DNA from: Phytophthora sp. 'mugwort'
Taxonomy: Eukaryota; Oomycota; Peronosporomycetes; Peronosporales; Peronosporaceae
Length of the DNA: 64,000 bases
Assembly (NCBI GenBank): GCA_033558025.1
Contig: JAUCEF010000006.1
Location: 1,240,001-1,304,000, forward strand
Direction: 5' to 3'
Part shown: one piece after another, positions 33,830 through 46,689 of the stretch
Position numbering within the stretch: the stretch's first letter is position 1
Layout of the letters: each line of letters starts with the position of its first letter
The notes under the pieces: generated by a model
Told to the model about the DNA's origin: nothing
Databases searched by the model: none
The model's input: the letters and a program-made list of their open reading frames with translations, nothing else
Position numbers and translations under genes: made by a program

Positions 33830-34620
33830 GCTCACCCCTCTCAGCCCTTAAACTGCAACGTGCTTCATCAATTTTCTTTTGTTGTGCAGTAATCTCCATC
33901 ATTTGGCTCAAAATGTCAGCGGCGAAGCTGCACCATTGCTGCTGAGCACGACTGCGAGCTACGCACTGCTGCTTTAGATGGTGAGTCTTCGCAGCGAACT
34001 GCGCCTACCGACATACTGAGCGTTAAAACCAATTTCAAAAAGTAAATACAAATAATCGCGCCACATTGTACAGTACATTAATCGCCTTCAATGCTTCAGT
34101 ATTATTTACACCGTCAGCTGCAGGTGGAGGACACAGCTGATACGACGGGAACTCGCACGCAATAGTTGTCTTCATTTCTGCATAGATAGTCGCCACAGCA
34201 GGTCGACAACACTGGAAAATACTAAGTTTGTCAGAGATATTCCATTTCAGAATAAAATTAGTAATACAACGCGCAGGGACACGTTGCCAATAGTTATGCG
34301 GAATATTTGCCACCATCCGTCCGGTAACACTCGTTGCTCCACTAGATTTAGCAGCAGTGCCTACAATGCCCAGAAATCACAAAGCTTTAACTCAGAATAC
34401 GGGTCGTTTAAAGCTGTGAACGGACTTGGACGACTCACTTGAGCTTGGCTTTGTCTTGTGGTGCCACCATCGACTAGCAACAGCGACATTATTACGTGTA
34501 CATTCAAGAGTGAGCGAGATGACACGACGCTCTAGTAGAACTCTCCACTCGTTATGCACTTCAGTCGCCGTGGGCTCCAGCTTAAATAGCAGGAAGCGCA
34601 GGATCCCGAAATAAGGTTCT
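33830..34620 (-). pseudogene. Minus-strand coding fragments, unknown gene
   Basis: Three minus stretches look coding: 34590-34440 (EVHNEWRVLLERRVISLTL), 34316-34035 (NFILKWNISDKLSIFQCCRP in the middle) and 33980-33825 (SFAADILSQMMEITAQQKKI). They could be exons: a GTGAGT donor near 34437 and a TGTAG acceptor near 34361 are suitably placed. The last stretch runs toward the Merlin right end. The fragment at 31341-31850 could be its continuation. No family was recognised, so a broken gene or a true but interrupted one remain possible. Confidence 0.3.
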
Positions 34621-34834
34621 CATTCGGGCAGTCCAACGCGTCTGTGTTGAGCTCAGCAGCTGTATGCGTGAGATCCATGCGCTTGAATGGTAAATCTTAG
34701 CAGCTTAAGGGACTATTTTTTGTTTAAACGTTTTTTTTTGAAAAAGCAAATCCTTGTTTTACAAGTATTATAGTTGTTTTGGTTCAAAAAAGTTTAATTT
34801 TCGGGATCGGGAGTCCTTATTTTCTTTTTCTCAC

Positions 34835-37800
34835 ATGTCAACCGCCTTATACGCCGAGTACAAGCTGCAAGAACGGAGACGACTGAAGCGCAAACGCTTG
34901 GAGACTCGAGTTTTCTGTCGTAATCCGAAGCCGAAAACAACCCAAGCGTCAATTCTGGTACTTCTCATGAACCAAGCCACTAACGAGAATGTGGCGCTGA
35001 GTACGAGGCTCAAGCTGGCGCTCGAGATGAGAGAGAAAATGACTCGCCTGGACTTGAATGACGTCGTCATATTAATGAGAACGCAGCAGCATCTGGTGGT
35101 GAAGCTGGCAGACGCACTGCTGTACACGTCCTACGTCCCGCTACAGCAGTTATTGTTCATGTCGTTGACGAGTTTGCTCAGTACTCTGAATACCAGACAC
35201 AGTGAGCAAACTTTCAAAGTGCGAGAGCACTTTCGTGAGAATCTACGACAATTGGATAAAGTTCTGCTCAACGTTTTGCCTTTGGACGAAATTGTCCAAG
35301 TGACGGACCCGGTGAGTAGGTCGACTACTGTAGAATCGAATGCAAGGGAGGAACTTGACACTGGATATGCATTATGCGCTGTTGCTGTTATTTGGATAGG
35401 CTACAGCCTTGTGGACGCGGAAACAAGTGAATGCACTGAACAGGATTACCAATATTTGTCAAACGTATATTGTCAGGAAATGCTGGGTCTCTTCTTGTGG
35501 GAAAGACAAGTTGGTACGTCAAGTGGAGTCCCTCTGATTTAAACTTTGGACAACGTACGTGTTGGATTGTTGTTTTTAATAGATGCCGATTTGGGTGGAT
35601 GAATGGCTCGATTTTGGGCGGACAACACTGACGTTTTACCGTCGTCTGCCACAAGACACAATTGTGCACAACATCCCGTACAACTGCATGGAGAGGATTG
35701 AATTTGTTGAAGATAAAGGCGTGAGCTTTGTCTTTATTAAGTGTGTCGCTGGATTAGGTGGAATCAATCTAGTTGCCTTTAAGGTGGAGCTAGCGGTACG
35801 TTCGACTGGCTTTTGGTGATTTGTGGTCATCACTTAGCGGATAACTCTTGGTTATTTTTTTTTGTTGGCTTAGAAATTCTCAGCTTTCAGGAAAACGCTC
35901 ATTGCAATGGCAATGGATGATACCAGTGTCCGATTTTCTCCACGACCAGCAGAGGTACACACACTCTGCACTATAATATTATATTTTCAATGACGATTTA
36001 TCTCCTAACTTTGTCCACAGATCCGCCTGATGCCACAAAACACCGTGCAGACCGAAGGAACAGTTTCTCATCTTCGTGGTCATCAAAGCACAGTCCCTGC
36101 TGATCCAATTTCGAGGCCAAGAGGAATTTCCATCACCAATCAAAGATTCATCCAGCCGACGCCAGATAATACAGCAATCACTGCAACTTCAAGGAGGAGT
36201 TATCACACTCTGAGCCAGGCAACTCCCAGCACCACTGTCATCTCAAGACCTCGTTTGAGGACCCGTACTATACAGAATCAACTGCGTGGATTACTACCAG
36301 GTTATGGCAAGGAACCATGTCGAGCTGCTTTCCCCGATTCAACCACCGACTTAACCCGAGCAAAAGCCGAGTGCTTGAAGAATCTGAAGGAGAGCATGGG
36401 ATATGTTGACCCCGACCCAATTCCTCGTTGGCTTATGTTCCTTATAGCAGTATTGATTGTCGTGCCCTGGGGGTTATTCATTCTTCATATGTAAGTGCCC
36501 AATTTATCTATTTTGCCATAGCTTTATCTCATTACGCTTGTCAATGCTTTTTCATGTTTAGCAAACAAGAAATATCAAATAGGTTTTATCCATTTCAGAG
36601 TTTACCTGTATGACTCGACCTTTCGTGAATTATTTGCCAACAGTCACTGTTAGACATATCCAGAGGTGACTCGTGCTATATGCGAGCCACACTGAATAAT
36701 GGCGGGGCTGGAGATGTCCAGACGCTGCAGGAAGAGCTGAAAAAGCTGGGTATCAGCGTCGTTTCGGGTCGCCAAGACACTGTCATCTCGGTCAAGATCA
36801 AAGGCCTGGCAGGTCGAGCTCTTGTACGTGGATTGCGGCTGGCTGACCAATTACTGCAGGAGAAGATAAAACATGCGATCAAAACTTGCACCGATCCTGC
36901 TACAAAACTCTTCACGGACCCGACATTTGGACCTTCCAGCAGTGACCCCGACGGAGCAGCAGCCATTTGTAAAGCTGGTGGAGTCATCCCGTCCAAGGGG
37001 GGCTCGCAGCATCAAGCCAAGGTTCTTGGCTTGCTTCAGCGCGGAAAAATCCGCTGGGAACGGCCGCTTTTCGCGCAGGAGCAAGAGGAAGATGACAACA
37101 GGTACGAAATTCCTAGAAACGGAAAAAAATGCTTTCTAAACTTTCGATTGGTAATAACTTAATGGTAATTTGTTTTACAGTCTGCAGGAAGAAGATGAGG
37201 ACGATCTCTACGCCATGTCGCCGACTGGCAACGTGTTTTCTTCGAATGCGACGTTATTTGCCGACGGGGTGTCATCTGGAGACGTTATTCAGGGAAATTT
37301 GGGCGATTGCTGGTTTCTGAGTAAGTGTACCCAATTGTGCCTTTTGCTATGAAACTTATCTCGTAACAAAGTTGGTTGCTGTGTCAGGTGCATTGAGTGT
37401 TGTTGCAACGAGATCCGACCTATTAGAGCAAACATTCTGGCGAAGCGACCAGCACAAGTCGAAAGGGCTGTTCGTTTGCAAATTTATGAAGGTTTGTTCG
37501 TTTGGTGCTTGCTCTCTTTGCTACCTCACTATAAATAATCTAAACAGATTTATGGTGTCTAGAATTTTGTCTGGAACTACGTGCTTATTGACGATCGTTT
37601 GCCAGTCTTCGGGTTTACTGACAAGAAGGCCGGGAAGCCCTACTTCGCTCGCTGTCGCAATCCGAACGAACTTTGGTGAATTCAAAAAATACTATTTTTT
37701 TTTCCTACAAAGGGAAAATTAACCATACGATGATCTATCTGAACAGGGTAGCGCTGCTTGAAAAAGCTTACGCGAAGCTACACGGAAGCTATGAGGCTCT

Positions 37801-40800
37801 TATCGGAGGATTCGTGGACTGTGCTTTGAACGACCTGACTGGCATGTGCGCAGAGCAAGTGATCTTGCAAGAAGGGTTCCCTGGATTTAGTGAAAATCCC
37901 TATATCCCTGCAAAACCGCAGCAGAAGCACGGAGATCCGTTCTGGGAAAAAATTTCACGTTACAAGAATTCTGGAACACTTATGGGGTGCTCTATTCAAC
38001 CGCCTGTAACCTCAAGCAAAGAGGTCGCAGTCGAATCGAGTGCAGGAAATGGGCTGTTCTTCAAGCATGCATACGCTCTCGTGGATGCTGCTGAGATCAA
38101 AACAACGAAAGGAGAATATGTGCGATTGGTGAAACTACGAAATCCTTGGGGAATGGGAGAATATGTAAGGAAAATGGGAGTATTTTTGATGAATTAGTCT
38201 AACGACTTTTATTTTTTTTAAAGACTGGGCCGTGGTCAGATTCCAGTGAGGAACGGGCAGGAAACGAGGATGCGATCGAAAAGTTTTTTCGAATGATGAC
38301 ACGTAAAGTTGGTGCCAATGCAGACAAGAAAGTCTTCATGACTCTCAACGCCCAAGGAATGGTAAGCGCCGAGGAGATTTCCCACGAAGAGGTGGTCGAA
38401 ATCAACGCCAACGACGGCACTTTCTTCATGTCCTTTGACGCATGGATGCAGTCATTTACTCACTTTTTTGCTGGCATCGGTAAGCCAAATATTTGGATCT
38501 TAAATTCTGTAAAACAAACCCTTGGAATGCGGTCTAACACTAGCTTTTCTACAGACTTTCCGGATTCCTGGCACGGTCGTCGATCAGAAGGGAGCTGGAA
38601 CGAAGCAAATTGCGGTGGAAATACGACCAAAAGTACATGGATAAACAACCCCCACTTTGAACTGGTACTCGAGCAGCGTGCGCGTATTTTTATCTCGTTG
38701 AGCCAGGAAGACCCCCGTGGAAGCGAGAACCGAAAGATCGTTCCGGTTGGTTTTCATATCTGTTCGCTGAGCCAAGTTGGCAATGTCTCCGACAAGTTTG
38801 AGATCCGAGAACCATTTAAGAAATTGGATGCGTATTATCGATTGTACAAGCCAGCGGATCGTGAAAGTTTTCAGACTGGCAAACGGTTGGAACCGCTTCC
38901 ACCGGCAATTATCCCCGGGACAGTAATCCCTGGCATTGATGACGACGGGGTTCCACAAGCTGCTTACACATTTAAACAAGCTGTATCGGTAAGTCGATTC
39001 ATTTTGTACGGCTGTAGCCACTTTCTTCGACCCAATATCACAAAGATTTATTATTTAGGTGGAGGCTACCATGGAACCTGGCAGATACTGCATTATTCCC
39101 AGTATGTACATGAGAACGGTACGTTTTTTTATCTTAAACTAATTTTGTGTGTGCGTATTTTATCTAACTGTTTAACATACAGGATAAGGTGACTGGAAAT
39201 ACCAACGTAGGCAATTTCTGGATCTCGGTGTATTCCGATAAAGCAACATTTCGGTTGGAAGGAGGAGAGAAAATCGTCGAGGAAGAAGAAGGAGACGAAG
39301 GCACAGGTGATCAATCTCGCTTGAATTCGAGCAGCAGTGCAGGTTCCTTAGACAGACGAGTTTCCGTCGCTAGTTTGGGCAAAAAGTCGGACACGATTGT
39401 GGCACCAGGTAACGCTGACAACCGACGGATGTTTGAAGACGAAAAAGAGGAACTTTTAAGACAAATGAAACGATTCGGAATCGGTCTTCGGGAACTGAGT
39501 GCAGAGTTTACAAAAACACCAAAAGTTACGAAAGGAGAATGCAGACACAAACTACAACGACTTGGCTTTAACGTTGCAAGCTGGGACGATGAAAAAATTG
39601 GATTATTATTTGACGAAGGCTCAAGGAACATAATGATTCGGACCGACCGAATTCTACAGTTATTTACCATAGATATCGAAGGAGAGAAAGTGGCTTGTGA
39701 GCTTCCAGATATGGAAGAAGACGGAGAGATCCCTGATAGTATACACCGGGAAGGGATTCTAGAGATTGAATTACACGGAGCAAGTGGCCTCGTAATCGGT
39801 GAAAAACGACAGTCTCTGGTCCAGCGGAAGGTCTCGATCTTAACTCCTATATTCTCACTGGCCCAACTTTCTCTTCGTCGACGACTCGCATCTGAAATTT
39901 TGGATCGAGATCCATCAATGGCGTGGCGCCTTCGTCATTTCGCGACAAAGTCGCCATTATTGGCGAAGACTCGCTATGCTTCGTTTAAACAAACTCAAGA
40001 AGGATTAATGCGGCCAAAACTATTGAACGCAACTCCTGTGGCTGCGTTTTACGACCTACTTGACAAAGAATATGCTACTCGGAGTATATCCGGCTCCGTA
40101 TCGGACGAAGTACTTGACTCGACCATGGCTGGTAGTGGCACACCCGTAGTCTACTCGAAACGAGCCGAAATGTCGCTATCTTTCCCACTATTGTCTCCGA
40201 AAAACTCTCCAGGGTGGACACTCGCCCCTGCGCCTTTAAACGCGCTCGAACTGCATAGGAGCAAGCGTCTCCGAGATCTCGAAACGAAACGATCAGCCAG
40301 ACTTTTGATGCTGCTTGAGCAGAAACAACAAGCGCTGGGTGATGCCGAGAAAACTGCGTCGCTCCCTCGTCTCATTGGTGGGACCAAGAGCGGCTCAAGT
40401 CACGTCAAGTGTATCGATTGTCAAGCTCATGTGCTTGTGGTTGGGCGTTCAAATCAACCACCAGTAACGTCTCAAAATGCTGGGAGCTACCCGTGCAACG
40501 GCGCTAATTGTGTCCATGTATTTTGTTCTCCGTGCTACGCTTTATTGCCCTTAAGCAGCAAATTGTGCGAAGAATGCTATCGACACGAAGTTTCGCCACC
40601 CGAAACCTTTGGAGAGCAGCTCCGAGTGATTTTAATCGAAAAAGTCGGCGCTTCCGACCAGCAGCGCGCACATTTAGAGGCAGTTTTTCGTTCTTTTGAT
40701 GGGGATGGATCGGGGGCTTTAAGTCCTTCAGAATTTGAGAAAATGCTGGAGTTATTAATGATTCAACCAGCACTCACGCAAGGGCAGAAAGCTTTTCTAG

Positions 40801-43800
40801 TCGACCAGTTTGATGCGAATGGGGACGGCGAAATTAGTCTAACGGAGTTTAAACATTGGATTTTAAGAGATCACGTGTGGGAGGAATCGTTAGTGTTATC
40901 ACCAAGCCCAGAAACTAAGTCGCAGACTGCTACAGAAGTTTTTGATACTGTCATAACCCCTCTATGTGAGGAGATCATAGATATCGCCTACGACGCTTAC
41001 ACATTCAGCTCAACTATTGGGTCGTGGTCTCACTCGACTAGTACTACCACAATGGAGTGCCAAACTACAAACGTTCCACACACTGGAGAATCGGGTGTGA
41101 TTCTTTTTCAGCGAGTGGTTAATTTCGGGATTACATGTGCAGGAGAGTTTAGTGCCGCAGAGAAAGTGTTTGAACAGGTGGATGGAGACGGAAATGGAAG
41201 TCTCGACTACTTTGAGTTCACCCAGTTGCTGGTTTCATTGGGAATTCACCTAAATTCAGAAGATACGAGATTACTGATGAACCGCTTGGGCGCCGCAGGG
41301 ACACGAGATGGTAGAATCACAATTGAAAAGGCGATTTTCATTAAATATGTTGAGCAGATGAGTACCAGAACTTCTCGTCGTATCCAAGTGACCAGTCTTA
41401 GTAAAATTCTGGTAAAGTTGGATGAATTTGATCAAACTAGTCCAGCTGCTCGTGAATTACTTCAGAGTGAGCTCCACGAACTGCATGAAAATATGAATCC
41501 GAAAGATTTGCTACAGGTTTGCAGAACTCTTGACGAGACGGCAGCGTTGGTCGTCACTGTGGATGAGTTAAACTCCCTTGCGGTGAATTTGGCGGTTGAT
41601 TATGAAGTAGCAGAACGCAGTGTGACCTCTTCGTCGGTAAAAGAAAGCGTTGATCGGCATTCTTCAGTAAAATCAAGTGGTGATATTTTGTCTAGAATAC
41701 TCCTCTCAGAATCTGAAGAATTGATGAAGTACGTGAAAAATTTTGATCCTGGATCGGTTTGTGGCGAGCTCTCGACCCATTTACAGGCGCGTAGCGGCAC
41801 GAAAAGCAAAACAACTATATGGAAGAACGTTTTTGGAGCAGCCACTGCTGACGTCGTTGATTTACGTGATTTTGTAAGTGGAATTTTGAAAACTGGGTTT
41901 CTTATACGTGCTGAAAATGGGTCGGCTCAACTTGAGATTACCCCAAATGATCGAGTTATTACGTCTGTGCTGCTCTCGCTCGCTGTTGATGCAGTACGAG
42001 TCGAATGTCAAGTACAACCGGTGCCTTCTTTATTGGCAAAATCAGTGATTAACTTCAATTTATTTCGGTTAATCATGCGCCTCGAAAAGATAAAAGAGAT
42101 CGAACTCAAATTTAATCACGCGCTCACAAATTTCTTGCAATTATGTCGAGGAGAGCAGCAGTTTCTCGTGACGATAGCGCTTGATGACGGCCGTAACCTC
42201 GTGGTTCGCGCTAGAGATCCAGTATTTAAAATTTCGGCCGATCTTAAATTTCGAGAAGATGAATACGACTATGAAAATCTTATTATCCAAGTCGGATCTG
42301 TAAATTTCGAGAACCGACAGCAAAAAGTGCACGACGTTTCTCGAGAACTGAGCTTCACGAAATCTCCACACGGTCTCATTACGATGGATTTCTACCCCGA
42401 ATTACACACTTCCTTGCTTACTATCATCGAGCGACTCCGTGCAGATCTTAGGAGTCGGAATACCACAAATGCGTCATACAACTCGAGATTGCACGTACTG
42501 AGCTTGTCAATGGTGGAAAGCGACTCGTTTATAGCCACGCTGCGGAATTTACTTGCCCAGAACGAGCTGCCATTCTTCTGGTCGGTATCATCTCGGAAGT
42601 TGGTGCTTTCCATCGATAAAGAGTTTCTAGAACAGCAAAACAAACCAAATTTCCAACAACTAGTCGCAAATACCTTTTCGCTGCGCGGATCTCAACTATC
42701 CCCAACGCTGCGAGCTTTAGCGACGTTTGTAGCGCATACAGCGTCGTCATTACACGTTGTGTATGAAATTGTCGGTATGCACGCTAACGTTGAAACGAGC
42801 TGGCAAGAGTTCCAAGATTTCATTTCAGGATACCAAAATGTGTATGCTGTCATGACGCTCCATCCTCAAGGCTCATTGTTTACAACACACGTAGCTCAAG
42901 CAAGTGGATCTGGAGCAGTACACTGGAATTTTAAGACGCTCGTAAAGATGGAAGAACCGAAGCGATGCGATCATCGTATCGACCGCCCCTTTGTTTTCAC
43001 AGATACGGTTAAAGTTTCGTGCATTCCGGGACATACGTCTTCTGATCAAAATATTAAATTTCTTATCGGGGAGAAAAGTGAAATGCCTGGCCATTTTGTG
43101 GTGGTTAATGTTCGCAGAGCTTTACCTTCTGGCCCGGAATCTCCGACACCAAGACTTTACTGCACAGCATATGACCCACTGACCTCATGCGACTACGCGG
43201 TGGAAGGTTACCCTTCCGATTGGTGTATCGATTTCTTTGACGTGACGGCGAATCCGTTGTTCGAGTGTCAGTGGCAAACAATGTTGGGCATGATGCGTCT
43301 CGGAGAGACGATTACTCCCAAACTCACTCTTTCAGTGTTCAATAAACAGCCAAAAACCGACAAATTAATCGGAGAATGCCAAGTTTCTATCGGGTCAGCG
43401 GTCGTACAGGAAGGTTATATTTTTGAAGAACGCGTCGCGCTTCATCCGTCCACAGTAAAGTCAAGTATAACTGATGCTGGAGTGGCAGCTTTAACCTTTC
43501 GTTTTGATGTGAAAAAGGCGCCAGCGATGTTGGACCACGTGACAAAAGACAAGAGACGCTTAGATACAGGAACTTTAGTGCCGATTAAGCTCGGTGCCCA
43601 ATATTTAATGGGAGAAATTGGGACACCACGGACGGAATCTTTCCCGGTAAATGACGATCGAGTGAAGCAGCTGGAAGCCACGATCGCTTCGATGGAACTT
43701 TCTAAGCTGGAAGCCCAAGAGCAAATGAAACAACTTCATAATAAAGTTGGACAATTATCAAGCAAAATGTCACAAGATACAGCCGAAAGGTGGAAAACAA

Positions 43801-44973
43801 GGCAGAAACAGGTCGAAAAGGAGGAATATCATGCAGCAAGGTGAGATTTTCTTTTATCGAAATTTTCTTATGCTTTGAATTAATTTGTTTTTATTTTTGA
43901 TAAAAAAAAACAAATGTAGATTGGTCGCTCTTCAAGAAGAAATTCGGCACTTGAGTGAAGAAAATGAAAAGCAAAAGAATACCTTTCGCCATCGTGATGC
44001 ATCAAACTTACGAGACTGCAGAGTTGCAGCAGACGCATCAGCACAGGACCTCCTCTCGGCGATGAGGGGAATTTTGATAAATCGGTGTCCTGAGCGACCT
44101 TACAATGGTTTGAAGAAAGCTCTCGCTGCTGAGGCCGAAGTTCCGGGCAAGGTCAGGGGAACTATATACACACCTCGCAGTACCTTTTCACTCATTTTGC
44201 TTGTCTTCTGGCTTTTAGGTAACGTTTGCTGTGCTCAACGATGTTCTTGGAGATTTCGGCCTTGCGCTTTCATCGGACCATCGATCAACTTTGTCAAACC
44301 TCTTTGACTCAGAAATGGTCGGTCGTGTGAGCATTGAAGGTGACTTTCGTGTTAATTTGTGAACTTCCAGCAGTGTCAGTATCTAAGCCAACTGTTCCAC
44401 GTGTAGATTTCTTTATGAAGCTTTGCGGTGATGCGGAAGCGTGCGAAAAGCTCCGACCACCACGACCGCAGTCACCAGCACCAGAGCCAAACAGCCCAGT
44501 CGCAGTAGAAGAAACCCTAGAACCAGTCATTTTCACGGTAAGTTTCTTACTGCTTCTCCACCATTAAGAAAGTGTACTTACCTTTTTTCCTTCTTCTGTT
44601 GCCATAGCCGACCCCACCTCCCGTTCAGAGACCAGTATCTCCTATTGCATCTCCTGTACGAGCTTCAAATATGCGCTCAAAGATGAGCTGGCAGGACTTA
44701 AAAAAGTTTCTTGTGCTGAACCTTCCGGAAGGTTGGGAGACTCGATTCACGGAGAAAGGAAGACCGTACTTTTGCAATCACGCCAACCGGTACGGACCTA
44801 GTTCGATCGATGTTGAGTAACTTGAGTGCGTGCTAACCGTTTCAATTTGGAGTAGGTCTACACAGTGGAAACATCCACGACCAGAGATCGAGAGGATCTT
44901 CAGTGACTGGGTACAGGAAAACGAAGCCTTCTTCAACCGGAAATCTGCATCTGCTCGTGCGTCCAAGCATTGA
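34835..44973 (+). CDS. Giant calpain with membrane segment, EF-hands, C2-like and WW domains
   Basis: About 20 exons; a continuous 4.66-kb exon spans 39183-43840. Order: N-terminal helical region and a PH-like stretch (34835-35954); one membrane helix WLMFLIAVLIVVPWGLFILH (near 36425-36490); the protease core with catalytic Cys in GNLGDCWFLSALS (37300-37400), His in LFFKHAYALVDA (38060) and Asn in LRNPWGMG (38140); calpain beta-sandwich (38224-39250); a Cys-rich cluster CIDC...CSPCYALL...CEECY (40410-40580); three EF-hand loops (DGDGSGALSPSEF, DANGDGEISLTEF, DGDGNGSLDYFEF; 40698-41220); a C2-like region (43090-43510); a coiled coil (43650-44000); and a WW domain, LPEGWETRFTEKGRPYF...TQWKHPRP (44722-44890). 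The triad is intact, so calcium-controlled cysteine proteolysis at a membrane is expected. Exon 1-2 joining (about 35509/35583) is uncertain and a frame break lies near 36643. The start at 34835 is preferred over 34754. Confidence 0.85.
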
Positions 44974-45111
44974 TTTCAGTAATACCAATACTTAAAATTC
45001 CATACGCGGCGCAATTGACCGGTTCATTCAAGAAGATAATAAACAGGATCTCACAGTGACGCGCTCAGGGTTCGCTGCATACAGCAACACGGATCAGATA
45101 ACTCGTACAAC

Positions 45112-46689
45112 TTACCAGTCACCCCAGTCGTCTGTGGACTTGAGAGTTTCCGGATGGTCGTTCTTGCCGTTCTCGGTAAATACAGAAACCGAGGAGGTTG
45201 GAGAACATAAAGGTTGTCCATCAGCCAGTGAAATGTCGTCAAGCGAGTCATCCAGCAGACCTTCAGTGCTCGCACCGACGTGTTCGGCACAATGAGCTGC
45301 ACTCTCATGGAATGCACGAAACATTCCCAGTTCGGCCTTCAATACACCCAGCTCACTCTTGGCTTCAGCTTGAGCTTTCTTGTAGCCCTCGTGGAAGGCT
45401 TGGTCGCGTTCTTGCTTCGTGTGTTGCTCTGCGTCAGCCTTGCCCTCCTCAATCCCCTTTTCATACGCTTCACGCGTACGTGCTTCAGCATCAGCCAGAG
45501 CACTTGCTAGCTGGGTCTGTAGCTCATTCATCCGAGCCTGGAGCTTGCTGTGATCGTCCGAGCCTCCAGCTTGTGTACGAACAGGAGCATCAGCATCGCG
45601 CTGCTGCCGCAACGTCGTGAGTTCGGCTTGCACCAGGTCCTTGAGCTTCTTCATCTTGAGCGCACGTATACGCCACAGATCCTTCTCCTTGGTCATCTCG
45701 ACAAGAGCTGCTGCACGTTCTTTCTCTTCGTGTTCACGAGCAGCTTGAAGCGTCTTCTGCAGCTCCTCCTTCTCCTTCATTAACGCAGATATTCTCTCAT
45801 CAGTCGATACATTAGATATGCCCTCTGTGATCTCCATCCGAAGTCGCGTCATATCTTCTTCTGCTTTTTGTGTCACACTCTTTATAATCGCTTGACTCTC
45901 GCGAACTCCTTCCTCAAATCCTGTCGCCCTTGCTTCATCAAGCTGAACTGTGATCGCCGTCATCTTAGTCTCATACGTATCACATAGTGCCTGCAGCTGT
46001 TCCTCCCACTCTTGAAGTGCCTTCTGCTCCTTCTCGTCATATCTCTGCTTGGTCTCCTGAAGCTGCATATGCAAGTCCCTGGCCTTCTGTCTCCACTGCG
46101 TCGCTGCGCGTCGCTCTGCGTCCCTCGCGGCTTTCACTAGCCACATTCCCTCCTGGTCCTCACTGCCGGCATCCTCCCTTCTCTGTCCAGCAGCAAGCGG
46201 CGATTGTTTCTGCTCTTCTGACTTGTGCTCGTCGTCTCCGTCCAGCGCATCCTCGTCCTCTTCCAACTTCTCCTCAAGAGACGTCTCCTTGCCCTTCACA
46301 GTGCGTCTCTGTCTCTCTCGCTCGAGCGTCTCACTCTGCTGTTGGCGGAAGAAATAGCGGCGCCAGAACTCGTCATAGCTCAGCTCCAGCGGCACCAACG
46401 CGTCATATAACTCGCGGATCTCGGCGTCCTCGTCCACAGCGCGCGTGATCTCGTGCGTATGCTCCTCGGCCGAGAAGAAGGCCGAAAACTCCTTGAAATC
46501 TGCCAGCTCCTCGTATAGGATCTCGTCTACAGGGCCGGAGCGGGCCGAACCCATGGCGCTTGAGAGCAGCGTCGTGGCCTCGTCCTGTACGGCCGCCGCC
46601 AGACTCTGCGCCTTCTCGTGCACGGAGTTCACGTAGCCCGAAGCGTTGACCGACGCGTTCTTAGCGGCCTGTTCCAGGAGCGTCCACAT
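45112..46689 (-). CDS. BSD-domain coiled-coil protein
   Basis: One exon, 525 codons. Residues about 60-115 form a BSD domain ending with the diagnostic FW pair: ELYDALVPLELSYDEFWRRY. From residue 180 to 460 the protein is a charged coiled coil (Glu, Lys, Gln, Arg). The last residues are TDDWGDW, an acidic-tryptophan tail of the kind that binds adaptor ears in vesicle traffic; that reading is inference. BSD domains occur in TFIIH p62, synapse-associated and DOS2-like proteins. The N-terminus has an amphipathic Ala/Ser-rich helix. It converges with the calpain gene, with 138 bases between stops. Confidence 0.85.
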   Translation of the reverse strand: MWTLLEQAAKNASVNASGYVNSVHEKAQSLAAAVQDEATTLLSSAMGSARSGPVDEILYEELADFKEFSAFFSAEEHTHEITRAVDEDAEIRELYDALVPLELSYDEFWRRYFFRQQQSETLERERQRRTVKGKETSLEEKLEEDEDALDGDDEHKSEEQKQSPLAAGQRREDAGSEDQEGMWLVKAARDAERRAATQWRQKARDLHMQLQETKQRYDEKEQKALQEWEEQLQALCDTYETKMTAITVQLDEARATGFEEGVRESQAIIKSVTQKAEEDMTRLRMEITEGISNVSTDERISALMKEKEELQKTLQAAREHEEKERAAALVEMTKEKDLWRIRALKMKKLKDLVQAELTTLRQQRDADAPVRTQAGGSDDHSKLQARMNELQTQLASALADAEARTREAYEKGIEEGKADAEQHTKQERDQAFHEGYKKAQAEAKSELGVLKAELGMFRAFHESAAHCAEHVGASTEGLLDDSLDDISLADGQPLCSPTSSVSVFTENGKNDHPETLKSTDDWGDW

